Positions 24,325 through 33,962 are shown, counted from the first letter of the stretch. The stretch is 64,000 nt of DNA from Robertmurraya korlensis (GCF_023715225.1 NZ_JAMBNS010000004.1:1-64000); one strand, 5' to 3'. Made by a program: numbers and translations. The notes: generated from the sequence alone by a model not told the origin.

Positions 24325-25374
24325 ATGGAGAAAATGGATCTTTTTGATGTAACAATAATTGGAGGTGGGCCGGCAGGGCTTTACTCTACTTTTTATAGTG
24401 GTTTAAGGGAAATGAAGACGAAGCTAATTGAATTTCAGCCCCAATTAGGTGGAAAGATTCATGTGTATCCAGAAAAGATGATTTGGGATGTTGGAGGAAT
24501 GACACCAGTTCCTGGAGCAAAACTCATCGAGCAACTGGTTGAACAAGGACTGACCTTTAACCCTACTGTGGTACTTAACGAAAAGGTGGTCTCTATCTCA
24601 AGAACAGAAGACGGGATTTTTGTTCTTGAAGGTTCTTCAGGTCATTTTCATTATTCGAAAACATTGATTGTTGCCGTTGGCAGTGGAATCCTGAAACCTC
24701 AAAAGCTGAACATAGAAGGTGCCGAACGGTTTGAAGTATCGAATCTGAACTATACAGTGAAATCATTAAAGCAATTTAAAGATAAAACCGTAGTAATTTC
24801 AGGTGGTGGAAATTCTGCGCTCGATTGGGCAAATGAGCTAGAGCCTGTTGCGAAGAAAGTCTATATTACGTACCGAAAAGACAAAATGTCAGGTCATGAA
24901 GCACAAGTGTCTCAATTAGAAAAAAGCTCTGTGTCTTGTTTAAGTAACACGTCTATAACGAAATTAATAGCTACTAGCGGTCAGGAAATGATTGAAAAGG
25001 TAGAAATAACAAATAACGTAACTGGGGAAGTCACTCTGTTACCTGTAGATGAGGTAGTGATTAATCACGGGTATGAACAGGATACCGGTCTACTGAAAAA
25101 CAGCGATTTACATATCAATATGCTTGAGGATTTTTATATTGAGGGAAATTCTTGTAGCGAAACTTCGGTTCCTGGATTATTTGCAGCCGGTGATATTCTT
25201 AAGTTCGGTGGAAAATTGAACTTAATCGCGGGAGCCTTCCAAGATGCAGCCAACGCTGTGAATAAAGCAAAAAAATATATCGAACCAGATGCTCATCAAG
25301 CAGCAATGGTTTCTTCACACAATGATGTGTTCAAGCAGCGCAATCGGGAGCTAGTGAAACAATTGGTTAGATAG
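24325..25374 (+). CDS. ycgT: Ferredoxin/flavodoxin--NADP+ reductase, YcgT type
   Basis: 349-aa cytosolic flavoprotein of the thioredoxin-reductase-like ferredoxin-NADP reductase group. FAD motif IIGGGPAGLYSTFYSG, then GGKIHVYPEKMIWDVGG, NADPH motif VISGGGNSALDWA and FAAGD near residue 290; it lacks the CxxC redox pair of true thioredoxin reductases. The upstream Fur box matches the known iron regulation of B. subtilis ycgT, distinguishing it from constitutive YumC. ATG 24325 follows AGGAG with normal spacing; GTG 24319 is too close. It should reduce ferredoxin or flavodoxin, perhaps for iron release. Confidence 0.85.
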   Translation: MEKMDLFDVTIIGGGPAGLYSTFYSGLREMKTKLIEFQPQLGGKIHVYPEKMIWDVGGMTPVPGAKLIEQLVEQGLTFNPTVVLNEKVVSISRTEDGIFVLEGSSGHFHYSKTLIVAVGSGILKPQKLNIEGAERFEVSNLNYTVKSLKQFKDKTVVISGGGNSALDWANELEPVAKKVYITYRKDKMSGHEAQVSQLEKSSVSCLSNTSITKLIATSGQEMIEKVEITNNVTGEVTLLPVDEVVINHGYEQDTGLLKNSDLHINMLEDFYIEGNSCSETSVPGLFAAGDILKFGGKLNLIAGAFQDAANAVNKAKKYIEPDAHQAAMVSSHNDVFKQRNRELVKQLVR

Positions 25375-25395
25375 TTAAGAAATACAATTTGGGGT

Positions 25396-25433
25396 GAAGA
25401 AGGTTAACGAAAATTGTTAACCTTCTTTTTTTA
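25396..25433 (+). terminator. Terminator after the reductase gene
   Basis: GAAGAAGGTTAAC (25396-25408) pairs with GTTAACCTTCTT (25416-25427), followed by T residues. Confidence 0.9.
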
Positions 25434-25510
25434 TAATATGGATATGGAAAAGCAATATCTCGAGGTTTATACATATGTATTTATAAACCTTTTGAACAGG
25501 AGGTGTTTTT

Positions 25511-26959
25511 TTGCCTGCAATAAATGGTCAAGAATTTATGAATAGAATTCATCAACTTCAACCTGAGATTTGGCTTAATGGGAAGAAAATTACAGATATA
25601 TGTAATCATGAAGCGTTTAAGGGTATTTTAACAAGCAAAGCAGCACTATTTGACCTGCAGATGAACAAAGATCACATGGATTTGATGACCTATGTTTCTC
25701 CAGTAAGTGGAGAACGAGTAGGAACGTCATTCATGCAGCCTAGAACAAAAGAAGATCTTGAAAAGAGGAGGCTTTCTACTCAAGCATGGGCGAAGTTGTC
25801 TGGGGGAATGATGGGAAGATCTCCAGATTATATGAATTCCTGCCTGATGGCTCTTGGAACGGCCTGGGATCATTTTGAAGATTCTCGTTTAATAGGAAAA
25901 CATATATTACAAATGTATGAGCGTGCCAGAGAAAATGATTTAACGCTTGCTCATACATTTGTGAACCCACAAGTCAATCGATCCATGCTTTATTTTGAAG
26001 ATGAAGAACATCCGATATCCGCAAAAGTGGTAAAGGAAACGAGTGATGGGATTATTATTAAGGGCGCTAGATTGTTAGCTACTCAAGGTGGAATCACAGA
26101 TGAGTTACTTGTCTTACCTATCGGGGGAAAGTATATCGGAGAATCATTTATTTACGCATTTAGTATCCCAAGCAACACCCCGAATTTACGATTTATTTGT
26201 AGAGAATCATTTCGTTATCGCTCTTCCGCATTTGATCATCCATTAGGTGCTAGATTTGAAGAAATGGACACCATAGTTGTATTTGACGATGTTTTGGTCC
26301 CATGGGAACGGGTATTTTTATACAACGATTATTCCATTTCTATGGAACTAGCAAATGAAACAAAGTATTTTACTTTTTTACTTCACCAAGCAACTGCTCG
26401 CCAGGTGGTGAAAACAGAGTTTATTTTGGGTCTCGCACAGTTGATTGTGGATTCAATTGATATAGGAAGCTACACGCATGTTCAAGGAAAGGTAAGTGAG
26501 ATTATTTCCTCACTAGAGACCTTAAAAGCTTTATTATTGAGTTCGGAGAGGAATGCGAAGCTTGATAAGAGAGGGAGAATGGTTCCTGATGTGAATCCAT
26601 TATCGGCTGCTATTACTACCTTTCCTCGATTGTATCCTAGATTCCTTGAAATTTTAGAGACGCTAGGAGCAAGTGGATTAATATCGATTCCAACTGAAAA
26701 GGACTTTGAATCTCCCATACGAGGAGATCTGGATCAATATCTACAAGGTGCGTCTTGCGAAGCCAAAGAACGTACCCAATTGTTTCGTTTAGCGTGGGAT
26801 GTCTGTTTGAGTGCCTTTGGGGGAAGACAAAAACAATACGAAAGATTCTTTTTTGGAGATCCCGTTCGATTAGAATCCGGGCTATATAATAGCTACTCTA
26901 AGGAATCTGCTGTAAATCTAGCAAAATCCTTACTGAATAGTAACCAGAAAAAAGAATAA
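25511..26959 (+). CDS. 4-hydroxyphenylacetate 3-monooxygenase (HpaB)-family oxygenase
   Basis: 482-aa FADH2-dependent flavin monooxygenase. Motifs include PRTKEDLEKRRLSTQAWA, GGMMGRSPDYMN, THTFVNPQVNR-type block (AHTFVNPQVNR), GARLLATQG and FDDVLVPWERVF. Family members hydroxylate phenolic compounds with FADH2 from a partner reductase (HpaC); no HpaC gene lies here. TTG start with AGGAGG (25499-25504). The upstream neighbour is a flavin reductase-like protein but with its own regulation and terminator. The exact phenol substrate is unknown. Confidence 0.88.
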   Translation: MPAINGQEFMNRIHQLQPEIWLNGKKITDICNHEAFKGILTSKAALFDLQMNKDHMDLMTYVSPVSGERVGTSFMQPRTKEDLEKRRLSTQAWAKLSGGMMGRSPDYMNSCLMALGTAWDHFEDSRLIGKHILQMYERARENDLTLAHTFVNPQVNRSMLYFEDEEHPISAKVVKETSDGIIIKGARLLATQGGITDELLVLPIGGKYIGESFIYAFSIPSNTPNLRFICRESFRYRSSAFDHPLGARFEEMDTIVVFDDVLVPWERVFLYNDYSISMELANETKYFTFLLHQATARQVVKTEFILGLAQLIVDSIDIGSYTHVQGKVSEIISSLETLKALLLSSERNAKLDKRGRMVPDVNPLSAAITTFPRLYPRFLEILETLGASGLISIPTEKDFESPIRGDLDQYLQGASCEAKERTQLFRLAWDVCLSAFGGRQKQYERFFFGDPVRLESGLYNSYSKESAVNLAKSLLNSNQKKE

Positions 26960-26965
26960 CTGTAG

Positions 26966-27000
26966 CAAGCATCTGCTTTAATTGGTAGATGCTTTTCTTT
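26966..27000 (+). terminator. Terminator after the HpaB-family gene
   Basis: AAGCATCT (26967-26974) pairs with AGATGCTT (26987-26994), followed by TTCTTTATT. Confidence 0.7.
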
Positions 27001-27038
27001 ATTAGTAAAAAATAGAACTATTTTAGTAAAAGTTTGCA

Positions 27039-27068
27039 TTGACATGAAATCTTCAGGATGGATACAAT
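27039..27068 (+). promoter_or_regulatory. SigA-type promoter of the sucrose-6-phosphate hydrolase gene
   Basis: TTGACA (27039-27044) and TACAAT (27063-27068) are 18 bp apart. The -10 lies over the first in-frame ATGs, supporting translation from GTG 27112. The direct repeat TTAGTAAAA (about 27002 and 27023) just upstream could bind a regulator. Confidence 0.65.
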
Positions 27069-27111
27069 GAAGTCTAAGAATACTAAAGCGTTTTCTTATG
27101 GAGGGGATATT

Positions 27112-28599
27112 GTGAATAAATTACATAGTGCAATAGAATCAATAATAAAAGAACAGCCAAAAGTAACCAAAAATCATTGGAGATTGAATTATCATGTAAC
27201 CACTCCGGCCTTTTGGATGAACGATCCAAATGGATTCAGTTTTTTTAATGGAGAATATCATCTGTTCTATCAGCATCATCCGTATTCACCGGAGTGGGGT
27301 CCTATGTTCTGGGGACATGTGAAAAGTAAAGATCTTGTTCATTGGGAACATATGCCAATTGCTTTAGCGCCAACAGAAGAATATGACCAGGATGGGTGCT
27401 TTTCAGGAAGCGCGATCGAAAAAGACGGAAGCTTATATCTAATGTATACGGGTAATACGTGGACAGGGGAGGATCATGATAAGGATTTATTACAAGTTCA
27501 ATGCCTGGCGGTCAGTGAAGATGGAATTCATTTTACAAAGCTTAAAGAAAATCCGGTCATAGATAAAGCTCCTGCAGGTGATATTCATCCCTATCATATA
27601 CGTGACCCGAAAGTGTGGAAACAGGATAATGACTATTATTGTGTGTTAGGCTCAAGAACGAAGGATCATCATGGACAAGTGTTGCTGTATCGTTCCAGTG
27701 ATTTAGAACATTGGGAATTTTTAAGTGTTATGGCTAAAAGTGGTGGGAATTTAGGGTATATGTGGGAGTGTCCCGATGTGTTTCGTTTGGAAGGTCATGA
27801 TGTTCTTATGATGTCACCGCAAGGAGTCAAGCCGAATGGAGATTTGTATCATAATCTCCATCAAGCAGGCTATGTTTTAGGTGAATTAGATTACCATACA
27901 GGTGTACTTTCGCATGGTGATTTTCATTTATTGGATTATGGATTTGACTTTTATGCTCCTCAAACGATGGAAGATCCTAAAGGAAGACGTATTATGGTTG
28001 CATGGATGGCGATGTGGGAAAGTCACATGCCTGAGCAAGAATACAATTGGGCAGGAGCCATGACGATTCCTCGACAGCTTGAATGGGTGGATGGACAAAT
28101 TTATAGCAAGCCTGTTCCAGAGTTACAGGAACTTCGTGGAAATGTGGTTCAGCTTGAACAGGTGACGGTTAAAGAAAAGAAGATTATACCTGAACTAATA
28201 GGTGATAGTTATGAGCTTGAAGTAACAATTGATGCAAAATCCGCCGAAAAGTTTGGTGTGATGGTTCGGGTGAGTGAGAATGAAGAAACAGCGATCGCAT
28301 ATAATCGTTTAGAAGGAATGGTAATCTTGGATCGGGAGCGGTCTGGTAAGGGTCCAAAGGGAATACGAAAAGCTCCAGTACAACTTAAAGAAAATCTTCT
28401 CCATTTGCGCGTATTTGTTGATCACTCTTCGGTAGAAGTGTTTATTAATGAGGGAGAAAAAGTCATGTCAGCAAGAGTTTATCCTGGTGAAAATTCAACG
28501 GGGATCAGCTTTTTCTCTGATGAAGAGATAACTATTGTTAGCTTAAAAAAATGGGACTTGAGTAAATCTGTTCACCCAATGAGTGATGGTTTTGCTTAG
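27112..28599 (+). CDS. sacA: Sucrose-6-phosphate hydrolase / beta-fructosidase (GH32)
   Basis: 495-aa cytosolic GH32 enzyme: five-bladed propeller with the nucleophile block WMNDPNG, QHHPY, FSGSA, the transition-state RDP (RDPKVW) and the acid/base Glu in WECPDVF, then a C-terminal beta-sandwich ending DHSSVEVFINEGEKV. GTG 27112 is preferred because GGAGGGG precedes it and the promoter overlaps the upstream ATGs. Substrate is likely sucrose-6-phosphate, but no sucrose PTS or regulator adjoins, so a different beta-fructoside is possible. Confidence 0.88.
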   Translation: MNKLHSAIESIIKEQPKVTKNHWRLNYHVTTPAFWMNDPNGFSFFNGEYHLFYQHHPYSPEWGPMFWGHVKSKDLVHWEHMPIALAPTEEYDQDGCFSGSAIEKDGSLYLMYTGNTWTGEDHDKDLLQVQCLAVSEDGIHFTKLKENPVIDKAPAGDIHPYHIRDPKVWKQDNDYYCVLGSRTKDHHGQVLLYRSSDLEHWEFLSVMAKSGGNLGYMWECPDVFRLEGHDVLMMSPQGVKPNGDLYHNLHQAGYVLGELDYHTGVLSHGDFHLLDYGFDFYAPQTMEDPKGRRIMVAWMAMWESHMPEQEYNWAGAMTIPRQLEWVDGQIYSKPVPELQELRGNVVQLEQVTVKEKKIIPELIGDSYELEVTIDAKSAEKFGVMVRVSENEETAIAYNRLEGMVILDRERSGKGPKGIRKAPVQLKENLLHLRVFVDHSSVEVFINEGEKVMSARVYPGENSTGISFFSDEEITIVSLKKWDLSKSVHPMSDGFA

Positions 28600-28615
28600 A
28601 AGCAAATATTCTGTG

Positions 28616-28655
28616 AAACCCACGACCTTTCTGTTAGTAAAGGTGTGGGTTTTGT
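28616..28655 (+). terminator. Terminator after the GH32 gene
   Basis: AAACCCACGACCTT pairs with AAGGTGTGGGTTT across a short loop, followed by TG-rich sequence with T residues. Confidence 0.75.
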
Positions 28656-28715
28656 CGTATTAGGGATTAAACTGATCATGCTTGTAAAATATTTCTTTTT
28701 TTTAATCGAGGATAC

Positions 28716-28770
28716 TTTACAGGAAGAAAAGTTAGATGTAGAATTTCTATATACCTAAAAAACCTAGGTA
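28716..28770 (+). promoter_or_regulatory. Promoter and inverted-repeat operator of the padR operon
   Basis: TTTACA (28716-28721) and TAGAAT (28739-28744), 17 bp apart. Immediately downstream lies TACCTA-N7-TAGGTA (28752-28770), a perfect six-base inverted repeat at the expected transcription start. The same architecture recurs at 29761-29779 before the DUF4173 gene, which makes it a good PadR operator candidate. Confidence 0.65.
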
Positions 28771-28779
28771 GGTGAGAAG

Positions 28780-29127
28780 ATGTTTAATCGTGAATTGGTG
28801 AAAGGAAGTACATCGCTTTTGTTACTTCAGCTTTTAGAAGAACGGGATATGTATGGCTACGAGCTTGTTAAAGAACTCGAAAGCAGAAGCGGAAATGAGT
28901 TTTCGGTGAAAGAAGGTACTTTATATCCGGCACTACATAAGCTTGAAAAGCAGGAATATATTGAGTGCTACTGGAAAGAGCAGGAGAAGGGTCCAGCTCG
29001 AAAATATTACAAAATAACAGAAGCGGGAAAAGAGATGCTGCTGGAAAAAACACGTGAGTGGAATGATTTTGTTTCAGTAATGAACAAGATGATGGGGAGA
29101 AAAAAACATGGAACGGCTGAAGAGTGA
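28780..29127 (+). CDS. PadR-family transcriptional regulator
   Basis: 115-aa winged-helix repressor: [51 protein letters not shown], and the [12 protein letters not shown] wing, then a dimerisation helix. It overlaps the next gene by 20 bp. PadR genes paired with a DUF1700 (HAAS) membrane protein are a common Firmicutes arrangement, often linked to membrane-active stress. Confidence 0.92.
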   Translation: MFNRELVKGSTSLLLLQLLEERDMYGYELVKELESRSGNEFSVKEGTLYPALHKLEKQEYIECYWKEQEKGPARKYYKITEAGKEMLLEKTREWNDFVSVMNKMMGRKKHGTAEE

Positions 29128-29743
29128 GTTTTTAGAAAGCTTGAAAGAAAGCCTCGGAAACCACAAGGAGAAGGAAACCATTATAGCTGAATATGAAATG
29201 CATCTCGATGAGCTTTTATTAAGTTTATGCAAAATGGAGTATGACGAAATTCGGGAAGAAGTCTACTCAAGATTCGGAACACCAGAAGAGATTGCTGCGA
29301 TATGGAAAGAAGAGCTTTCCTTTACACCGAGCAATATGAAGTGGTTGTTTATTGCTGTGAATATTCTTTTCTTTGCAGGTGGGGCCGTTCTCACACTTGC
29401 TCATAATCTTCTGAATTGGAAGTGGCTGACCGATCTATGGTCTAATCTTACTTCCTTTCCTATTATCATTGCTTTCATTTATATGTTCTTTTGGGCACTT
29501 CTAGGATATGAAATTGGGAGGGGCTTTGGTCACAAAGGAAAAAGGGTGATGAAAAAGACCTTTATTTTAGCGTTAATACCGAATATTATTTTAATGGTCT
29601 TAACGGTATTCCATCTTATTCCACATGAGTGGTTTCATCCACTTTTAACTGAAACCTTTATCGCTGTCTGTATTTTTTTAACACTTCTCCTTTATCCAGT
29701 ATGCATCATTAGCTATCGCTGGGGGAAAAAAGCGTCAATCTGA
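29108..29743 (+). CDS. DUF1700 / HAAS-domain membrane protein
   Basis: 211 aa. An N-terminal cytosolic helical HAAS domain (about 1-70: [26 protein letters not shown] ... [15 protein letters not shown]) and four membrane helices. HAAS domains are thought to interact with the membrane or the PadR partner. Translationally coupled to padR by overlap. Exact role unknown. Confidence 0.82.
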   Translation: MERLKSEFLESLKESLGNHKEKETIIAEYEMHLDELLLSLCKMEYDEIREEVYSRFGTPEEIAAIWKEELSFTPSNMKWLFIAVNILFFAGGAVLTLAHNLLNWKWLTDLWSNLTSFPIIIAFIYMFFWALLGYEIGRGFGHKGKRVMKKTFILALIPNIILMVLTVFHLIPHEWFHPLLTETFIAVCIFLTLLLYPVCIISYRWGKKASI

Positions 29744-29755
29744 GCTTTTTTTTGC

Positions 29756-29780
29756 TATAATACATAGAAAAACTATGTAT
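29756..29780. promoter_or_regulatory. -10 box and probable PadR operator before the DUF4173 gene
   Basis: TATAAT at 29756-29761 is followed by ATACATAG-AAAAA-CTATGTAT (29760-29780), a perfect eight-base inverted repeat. Core TACATA-N7-TATGTA has the same arm length and spacer as the repeat before padR. No good -35 is evident. Confidence 0.6.
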
Positions 29781-29809
29781 ATAGAAAAACGATATAAATG
29801 GAGGGAATC

Positions 29810-31267
29810 ATGATGAATGAAAAACTGTTGAAAAATGATTGGATCTTTTTGGCTCTATGCTTCATTTTAGGAATTGTCGGGGAAGAGGCATTTTTTAAAG
29901 ATCAAATTGGAATATCCTATTTTGTTTTTATCATTTTGTTTTATACGGTATTTTTCTGGAGATTTCGTAAGTTTCCGTTTTCACACCAAAGGGTTGGATA
30001 TTTCGTATTAATATGTATTTGGTTATTAACCGCCGGATACTATCTTTATGACACACAGCTTTTTTACGCGTTAAATATTGTTGTCATCCCAGCTCTTGTG
30101 ATCTTTCATTTGTCGCTAGTTACATCCTCTAAAAATAGAGTTTGGCATAATTTATATTTCTTATTTTACACTCTTCTACGTGTAATTGAGGGCTTGCGCT
30201 ATCATGTGTTCTTTACTAAATACATCATAAACCTATCAAAAAAGGGAAACCAAAGGAATTTTGCTGTATGGAAAAAAATTATACTGGGTATTACCATATC
30301 TGTTCCCGTTTTGTTCATTGTTTTAAATCTGCTCATTTCTGCAGATGCCCAGTTTGAACGATTGGTAAAGGAGATTCCGTATTTATTTAGCCTTAATGTG
30401 GAGTTGCTTATTAGAACTATCATTATATTTGTTTATACATTTGGTTTCTTCGGATTTATGCAAGCCCTATTAATAAAAAACAATAAAATCATACAAAAAG
30501 AAGGACCAATCAACCCTTTATCGATGGACGGAGTCGTTACACTGACCGTATTACTTTTGTTAGATTTCGTGTATATTGCTTTTGTTGCCGTACAATTTAC
30601 GTACTTTTTTAGTGGCTCTTTGGAGGATGGATTTACGTATGCCGAATATGCACGGCGCGGCTTTTTTGAATTGCTCTTTGTAACCATGATCAATCTTTCT
30701 GTTACAACAGGGGCTATTCTACTTTCGAGAACAATATATGGAATGTTAAAGATGTTCATTCGTATCGCTTTGTCTGTTTTAGTTCTTTCAAGTGTTGTCC
30801 TTTTAATCTCGGCGTTTATGCGTATGATGTTGTACGAGGAGGCATATGGCTTTACTTTTACAAGAGTACTTGCTCATTCTTTTATGATCTTTTTAACGGT
30901 GATATTTGCTTATACACTGGTGAAAATTTGGCTTGAGAACCTATCTTTGTTTCATTTTTATTTTATCGCGGCCCTCGTCTATTATGTAGGTATTAATGTT
31001 GTAAATATCGATCAATTTGTTGTCCAACAAAATATTAAGAGATACGAAATAACTGGGGAAATTGACATTTATTATTTAAATAATCTCTCAGATACGGGAA
31101 CACTTGGACTTATTGATCTTTATCAAAGTGGAGCAAATATACCCGGATTAGAAGAGTTGCTTAAGCAAAGGAAAGCAGAACGATTATATTTAAAAAGTAC
31201 CTCTTGGCAGTCCTATAACTTAACCCGAATGAAGACGTATAATGAGCTAGGAAAGTTAAATTTTTAA
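29810..31267 (+). CDS. DUF4173 polytopic membrane protein
   Basis: 485 aa, about eleven membrane helices, with the DUF4173 marks LLISADAQFERLV, FTYAEYARRGFFELLFV and a soluble C-terminal tail of about 80 residues (DIYYLNNLSDTGTLGLIDLY). ATG 29810 follows GGAGGG. Adjacent and probably co-regulated with the PadR operon. Function unknown; envelope role inferred. Confidence 0.82.
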   Translation: MMNEKLLKNDWIFLALCFILGIVGEEAFFKDQIGISYFVFIILFYTVFFWRFRKFPFSHQRVGYFVLICIWLLTAGYYLYDTQLFYALNIVVIPALVIFHLSLVTSSKNRVWHNLYFLFYTLLRVIEGLRYHVFFTKYIINLSKKGNQRNFAVWKKIILGITISVPVLFIVLNLLISADAQFERLVKEIPYLFSLNVELLIRTIIIFVYTFGFFGFMQALLIKNNKIIQKEGPINPLSMDGVVTLTVLLLLDFVYIAFVAVQFTYFFSGSLEDGFTYAEYARRGFFELLFVTMINLSVTTGAILLSRTIYGMLKMFIRIALSVLVLSSVVLLISAFMRMMLYEEAYGFTFTRVLAHSFMIFLTVIFAYTLVKIWLENLSLFHFYFIAALVYYVGINVVNIDQFVVQQNIKRYEITGEIDIYYLNNLSDTGTLGLIDLYQSGANIPGLEELLKQRKAERLYLKSTSWQSYNLTRMKTYNELGKLNF

Positions 31268-31349
31268 AAGGAAAGTAAATGATGCATACAAAAGTCGTTT
31301 TCTCACAAACTAGAATGCACAACAAAGGAAAGAAAGGAAAGATGAGAAA

Positions 31350-31985
31350 ATGACAAAAGTTCTATACATTACTGCTCATCCCCACGATGACACACAGTCT
31401 TATAGTATGGCTGTAGGTAAGGCATTTATTGACACGTACAAAGAAAAGAATTCAGATCACGAAGTCTTACACTTAGATCTGTACAAAGAGGATATTCCTC
31501 ATATTGATGTTGACGTGTTCAGTGGCTGGGGAAAACTACAGTCAGGAAAAGGATTTGACGAGCTTTCTTCAGAGGAAAAGGCGAAGGTGGCGCGACTTGG
31601 AGAACTTTGTGATCAATTTATCTCTTTTGACAAGTATGTATTTGTTACTCCACTTTGGAATTTCTCATTCCCTCCAGTCATGAAGGCGTATCTTGATGCG
31701 GTTTCTGTTGCTGGAAAGACATTTAGATATACAGCTGAAGGCCCAATTGGATTGTTAACGGATAAAAAAGCGTTACATATTCAAGCACGTGGTGGGATTT
31801 ACTCCGAAGGTCCTGCTGCAGACCTCGAAATGGGACACCGTTATTTAAGTGTTATTATGCAATTCTATGGAGTACCTTCGTTTGAAGGATTATTTGTAGA
31901 AGGTCATAATGCAATGCCAGATAAAGCACAAGAAATTAAAGAGAATGCGATTGCAAGAGCAAAGGATTTAGCCCATACATTTTAA
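31350..31985 (+). CDS. azoR: FMN-dependent NADH:quinone reductase / azoreductase
   Basis: 211-aa flavodoxin-like enzyme: [67 protein letters not shown]. These are FMN and active-site blocks of the AzoR (YvaB/AzoR2) family, which reduces quinones and azo compounds with NADH and protects against thiol stress. Single gene with its own terminator. Confidence 0.92.
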   Translation: MTKVLYITAHPHDDTQSYSMAVGKAFIDTYKEKNSDHEVLHLDLYKEDIPHIDVDVFSGWGKLQSGKGFDELSSEEKAKVARLGELCDQFISFDKYVFVTPLWNFSFPPVMKAYLDAVSVAGKTFRYTAEGPIGLLTDKKALHIQARGGIYSEGPAADLEMGHRYLSVIMQFYGVPSFEGLFVEGHNAMPDKAQEIKENAIARAKDLAHTF

Positions 31986-31988
31986 AAC

Positions 31989-32021
31989 AAAGAGCCAACG
32001 AAAAAACTCGTTGGCTCTTTT
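31989..32021. terminator. Bidirectional terminator between azoR and the GNAT gene
   Basis: AAAGAGCCAACG-type arm (31989-32000) pairs perfectly with CGTTGGCTCTTT (32009-32020). Confidence 0.85.
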
Positions 32022-32024
32022 GAT

Positions 32025-32567
32025 CTATTGCTTTAGAATTTGTTGTTCCCATTCTGATCTTAAAATCCCCATCATGATACGATCGAAATAATGCCCGTCA
32101 CGATAAATAGCGGAACGAAGTCTTCCTTCTTCAAGAAAGCCTGCTTTTTCATATGCGCGGATTGCGCGACTATTATAGCCAATGACATCCAAACCGACTC
32201 GGTGTAAATTTAATTCATGAAATGCATAGCGAAGGATTAGTTGTAATGCCTCACTTCCATATCCTTTATTTTGATAGTTTGTATCTCCAATTCCAATAGC
32301 TAAGGAACCGACCTGATTATTCCATTCGATAGAGTGGATGACAACAAAACCGATTAAGGTGTCATTCTCTATCGTTCGTAACCGAAAATACGCTGAATTG
32401 TGGCTTCGTTCTTTCTCTTTTTCAAGTTCCGAAATTGAATGTGGGTAGGCGATATCTGTATCAAGATTACGCAAATAGTCTGAGTTTTCCTCCCAAGATG
32501 CCATAATCGCTGCATCCTCTGCTCGGACAGTAGTAAGTTTTAATAATTTCCCCTTAAATAAATTCGT
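32025..32567 (-). CDS. RimJ/RimL-type GNAT acetyltransferase
   Basis: 180 aa. Acetyl-CoA motif NYQNKGYGSEALQLILRYAF and the RimJ/L signature LNLHRVGLDVIGYNSRAIRAYEKAGFLEEGRLR. Start 32567 follows AAAGGGAGA on the minus strand. It may N-acetylate a protein or small amine; no context to say which. Confidence 0.87.
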   Translation of the reverse strand, partial: TNLFKGKLLKLTTVRAEDAAIMASWEENSDYLRNLDTDIAYPHSISELEKEKERSHNSAYFRLRTIENDTLIGFVVIHSIEWNNQVGSLAIGIGDTNYQNKGYGSEALQLILRYAFHELNLHRVGLDVIGYNSRAIRAYEKAGFLEEGRLRSAIYRDGHYFDRIMMGILRSEWEQQILKQ

Positions 32568-32772
32568 CATATTGTTCTCCCTTTTTCTGTATTTATATGA
32601 AGGAATCACATCATGCTACGCAATAAAATCTTGCCTCCTAAAGTCTAGATAACTTAATCTTAATGTTCTTTTTTCCATACAGCAAACGTTTCTTATAGGA
32701 AGAAGGAAATATTTCCATTAATATCGAATGATTAGTCTAGGATATATATTATGTTTTATAGGGGTGGCAACA

Positions 32773-33288
32773 ATGTTTATTGAAACAGAACGGTTAATGA
32801 TCAGAGGTTTTGTTAAAAACGACTACCATGCAGTTTATAAATATACATCAAATCCTGAGGTGATGAAGTATATTCCTGAAGGGGTTTTCACTATAGAAGA
32901 TGCACAGCAGTTTGTGGTGGAAAATATAGGGGAGAAAGTTGAGAAGTACCCGGTAATCTTAAAAGAAAGTAAATCTCTAATCGGGCATATTGTATTTCAT
33001 CGTTACTTTGGTGAACATACTTTTGAAATTGGTTGGGTGTTTCATCCGGATTATTATAACAAAGGCTTTGCCTCCGAGGCAGCGAAGGCGGTTTTACAGT
33101 ATGGGTTTGAGGAATTAAAATTACATCGAATCGTTGCTACCTGTCAGCCTGAAAATATTGGTTCCTACCGTGTAATGGAAAAAATCGGGATGAGACGAGA
33201 AGGGTCTTTTAAAAAATGCATCCCAACTAGTGATGGATGGTGGGATGAGTATTACTACGCCATTCTTGACGAAGAGTGGAGGGGGTAA
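32773..33288 (+). CDS. RimJ/RimL-type GNAT acetyltransferase
   Basis: 171 aa: TERLMIRGF, HPDYYNKGFASEAAKAVLQYGFEELKLHRIVATCQPENIGSYRVMEKIGMRREG. Classical RimJ/L layout. ATG 32773 follows AGGGGTGG. The stop codon abuts the next ATG, so the two GNAT genes form an operon. Confidence 0.88.
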   Translation: MFIETERLMIRGFVKNDYHAVYKYTSNPEVMKYIPEGVFTIEDAQQFVVENIGEKVEKYPVILKESKSLIGHIVFHRYFGEHTFEIGWVFHPDYYNKGFASEAAKAVLQYGFEELKLHRIVATCQPENIGSYRVMEKIGMRREGSFKKCIPTSDGWWDEYYYAILDEEWRG

Positions 33289-33768
33289 ATGAGTAAAACA
33301 ACGAAAATTAGACTTGAACTTTACGAACCTAAATTTATGGAAGGTTTGCTTGCGTTTGAACTTCCTGACGATCAAGTGAAATTCACAGCCTTGCCGAGTA
33401 AAGTGCTAGATGCACAAGAGGGACAATTTCCAATTGTGATTGTGGAAGATGACAATCCTGTTGGTTTTTTTATGTTGCATTCGACTTCACGTGTAATGGA
33501 ATATTCAAACAACCCCAATGCCATGCTTTTAACGGCATTCTCTATTGACTACATAAATCAGGGGAGGGGCTTTGCAAAACAAGGATTACGGTTGCTAAAG
33601 AAATATATACAAAATCAATTTCCGAACTGTGACGAAATCGTCCTAGGGGTTAATCATCAAAATATCGCTGCGCAAAATCTGTATATAGGAGTGGGGTTTC
33701 AAGATACAGGAAGAAGAGTGATTGGTTCACTTGGAGAGCAGTATGTAATGAGCCTACGTATTTATTGA
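33289..33768 (+). CDS. GNAT-family acetyltransferase
   Basis: 159 aa with acetyl-CoA motif YINQGRGFAKQGLRLL and the C-terminal NIAAQNLYIGVGFQDTGRRVIGS. It starts directly after the TAA of the preceding GNAT gene, with GGAGGG inside that gene. The two are not close in sequence (different N-terminal halves), so they are neighbours rather than recent duplicates. Confidence 0.85.
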   Translation: MSKTTKIRLELYEPKFMEGLLAFELPDDQVKFTALPSKVLDAQEGQFPIVIVEDDNPVGFFMLHSTSRVMEYSNNPNAMLLTAFSIDYINQGRGFAKQGLRLLKKYIQNQFPNCDEIVLGVNHQNIAAQNLYIGVGFQDTGRRVIGSLGEQYVMSLRIY

Positions 33769-33840
33769 GAACTATCACGTTCTACTAGCGTATAAATAGA
33801 TACGTTCTGATAACAGGACAGAGGGAATGCTTTTCTAAAG

Positions 33841-33873
33841 AAGAGTTACTATTTTGGTAGCTCTTTTTTTTAT
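33841..33873 (+). terminator. Terminator after the GNAT pair
   Basis: AAGAGTTAC (33841-33849) pairs with GTAGCTCTT-type arm (33857-33865, one G-U), followed by T8. Confidence 0.75.
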
Positions 33874-33962
33874 TTAGGGATATTTTTCCGAAATTGGACT
33901 AAATAAAATGAAGAGGACTACCGATATATAGAGTATTAGTACGGTGAAAGTAGGAAAATAGT

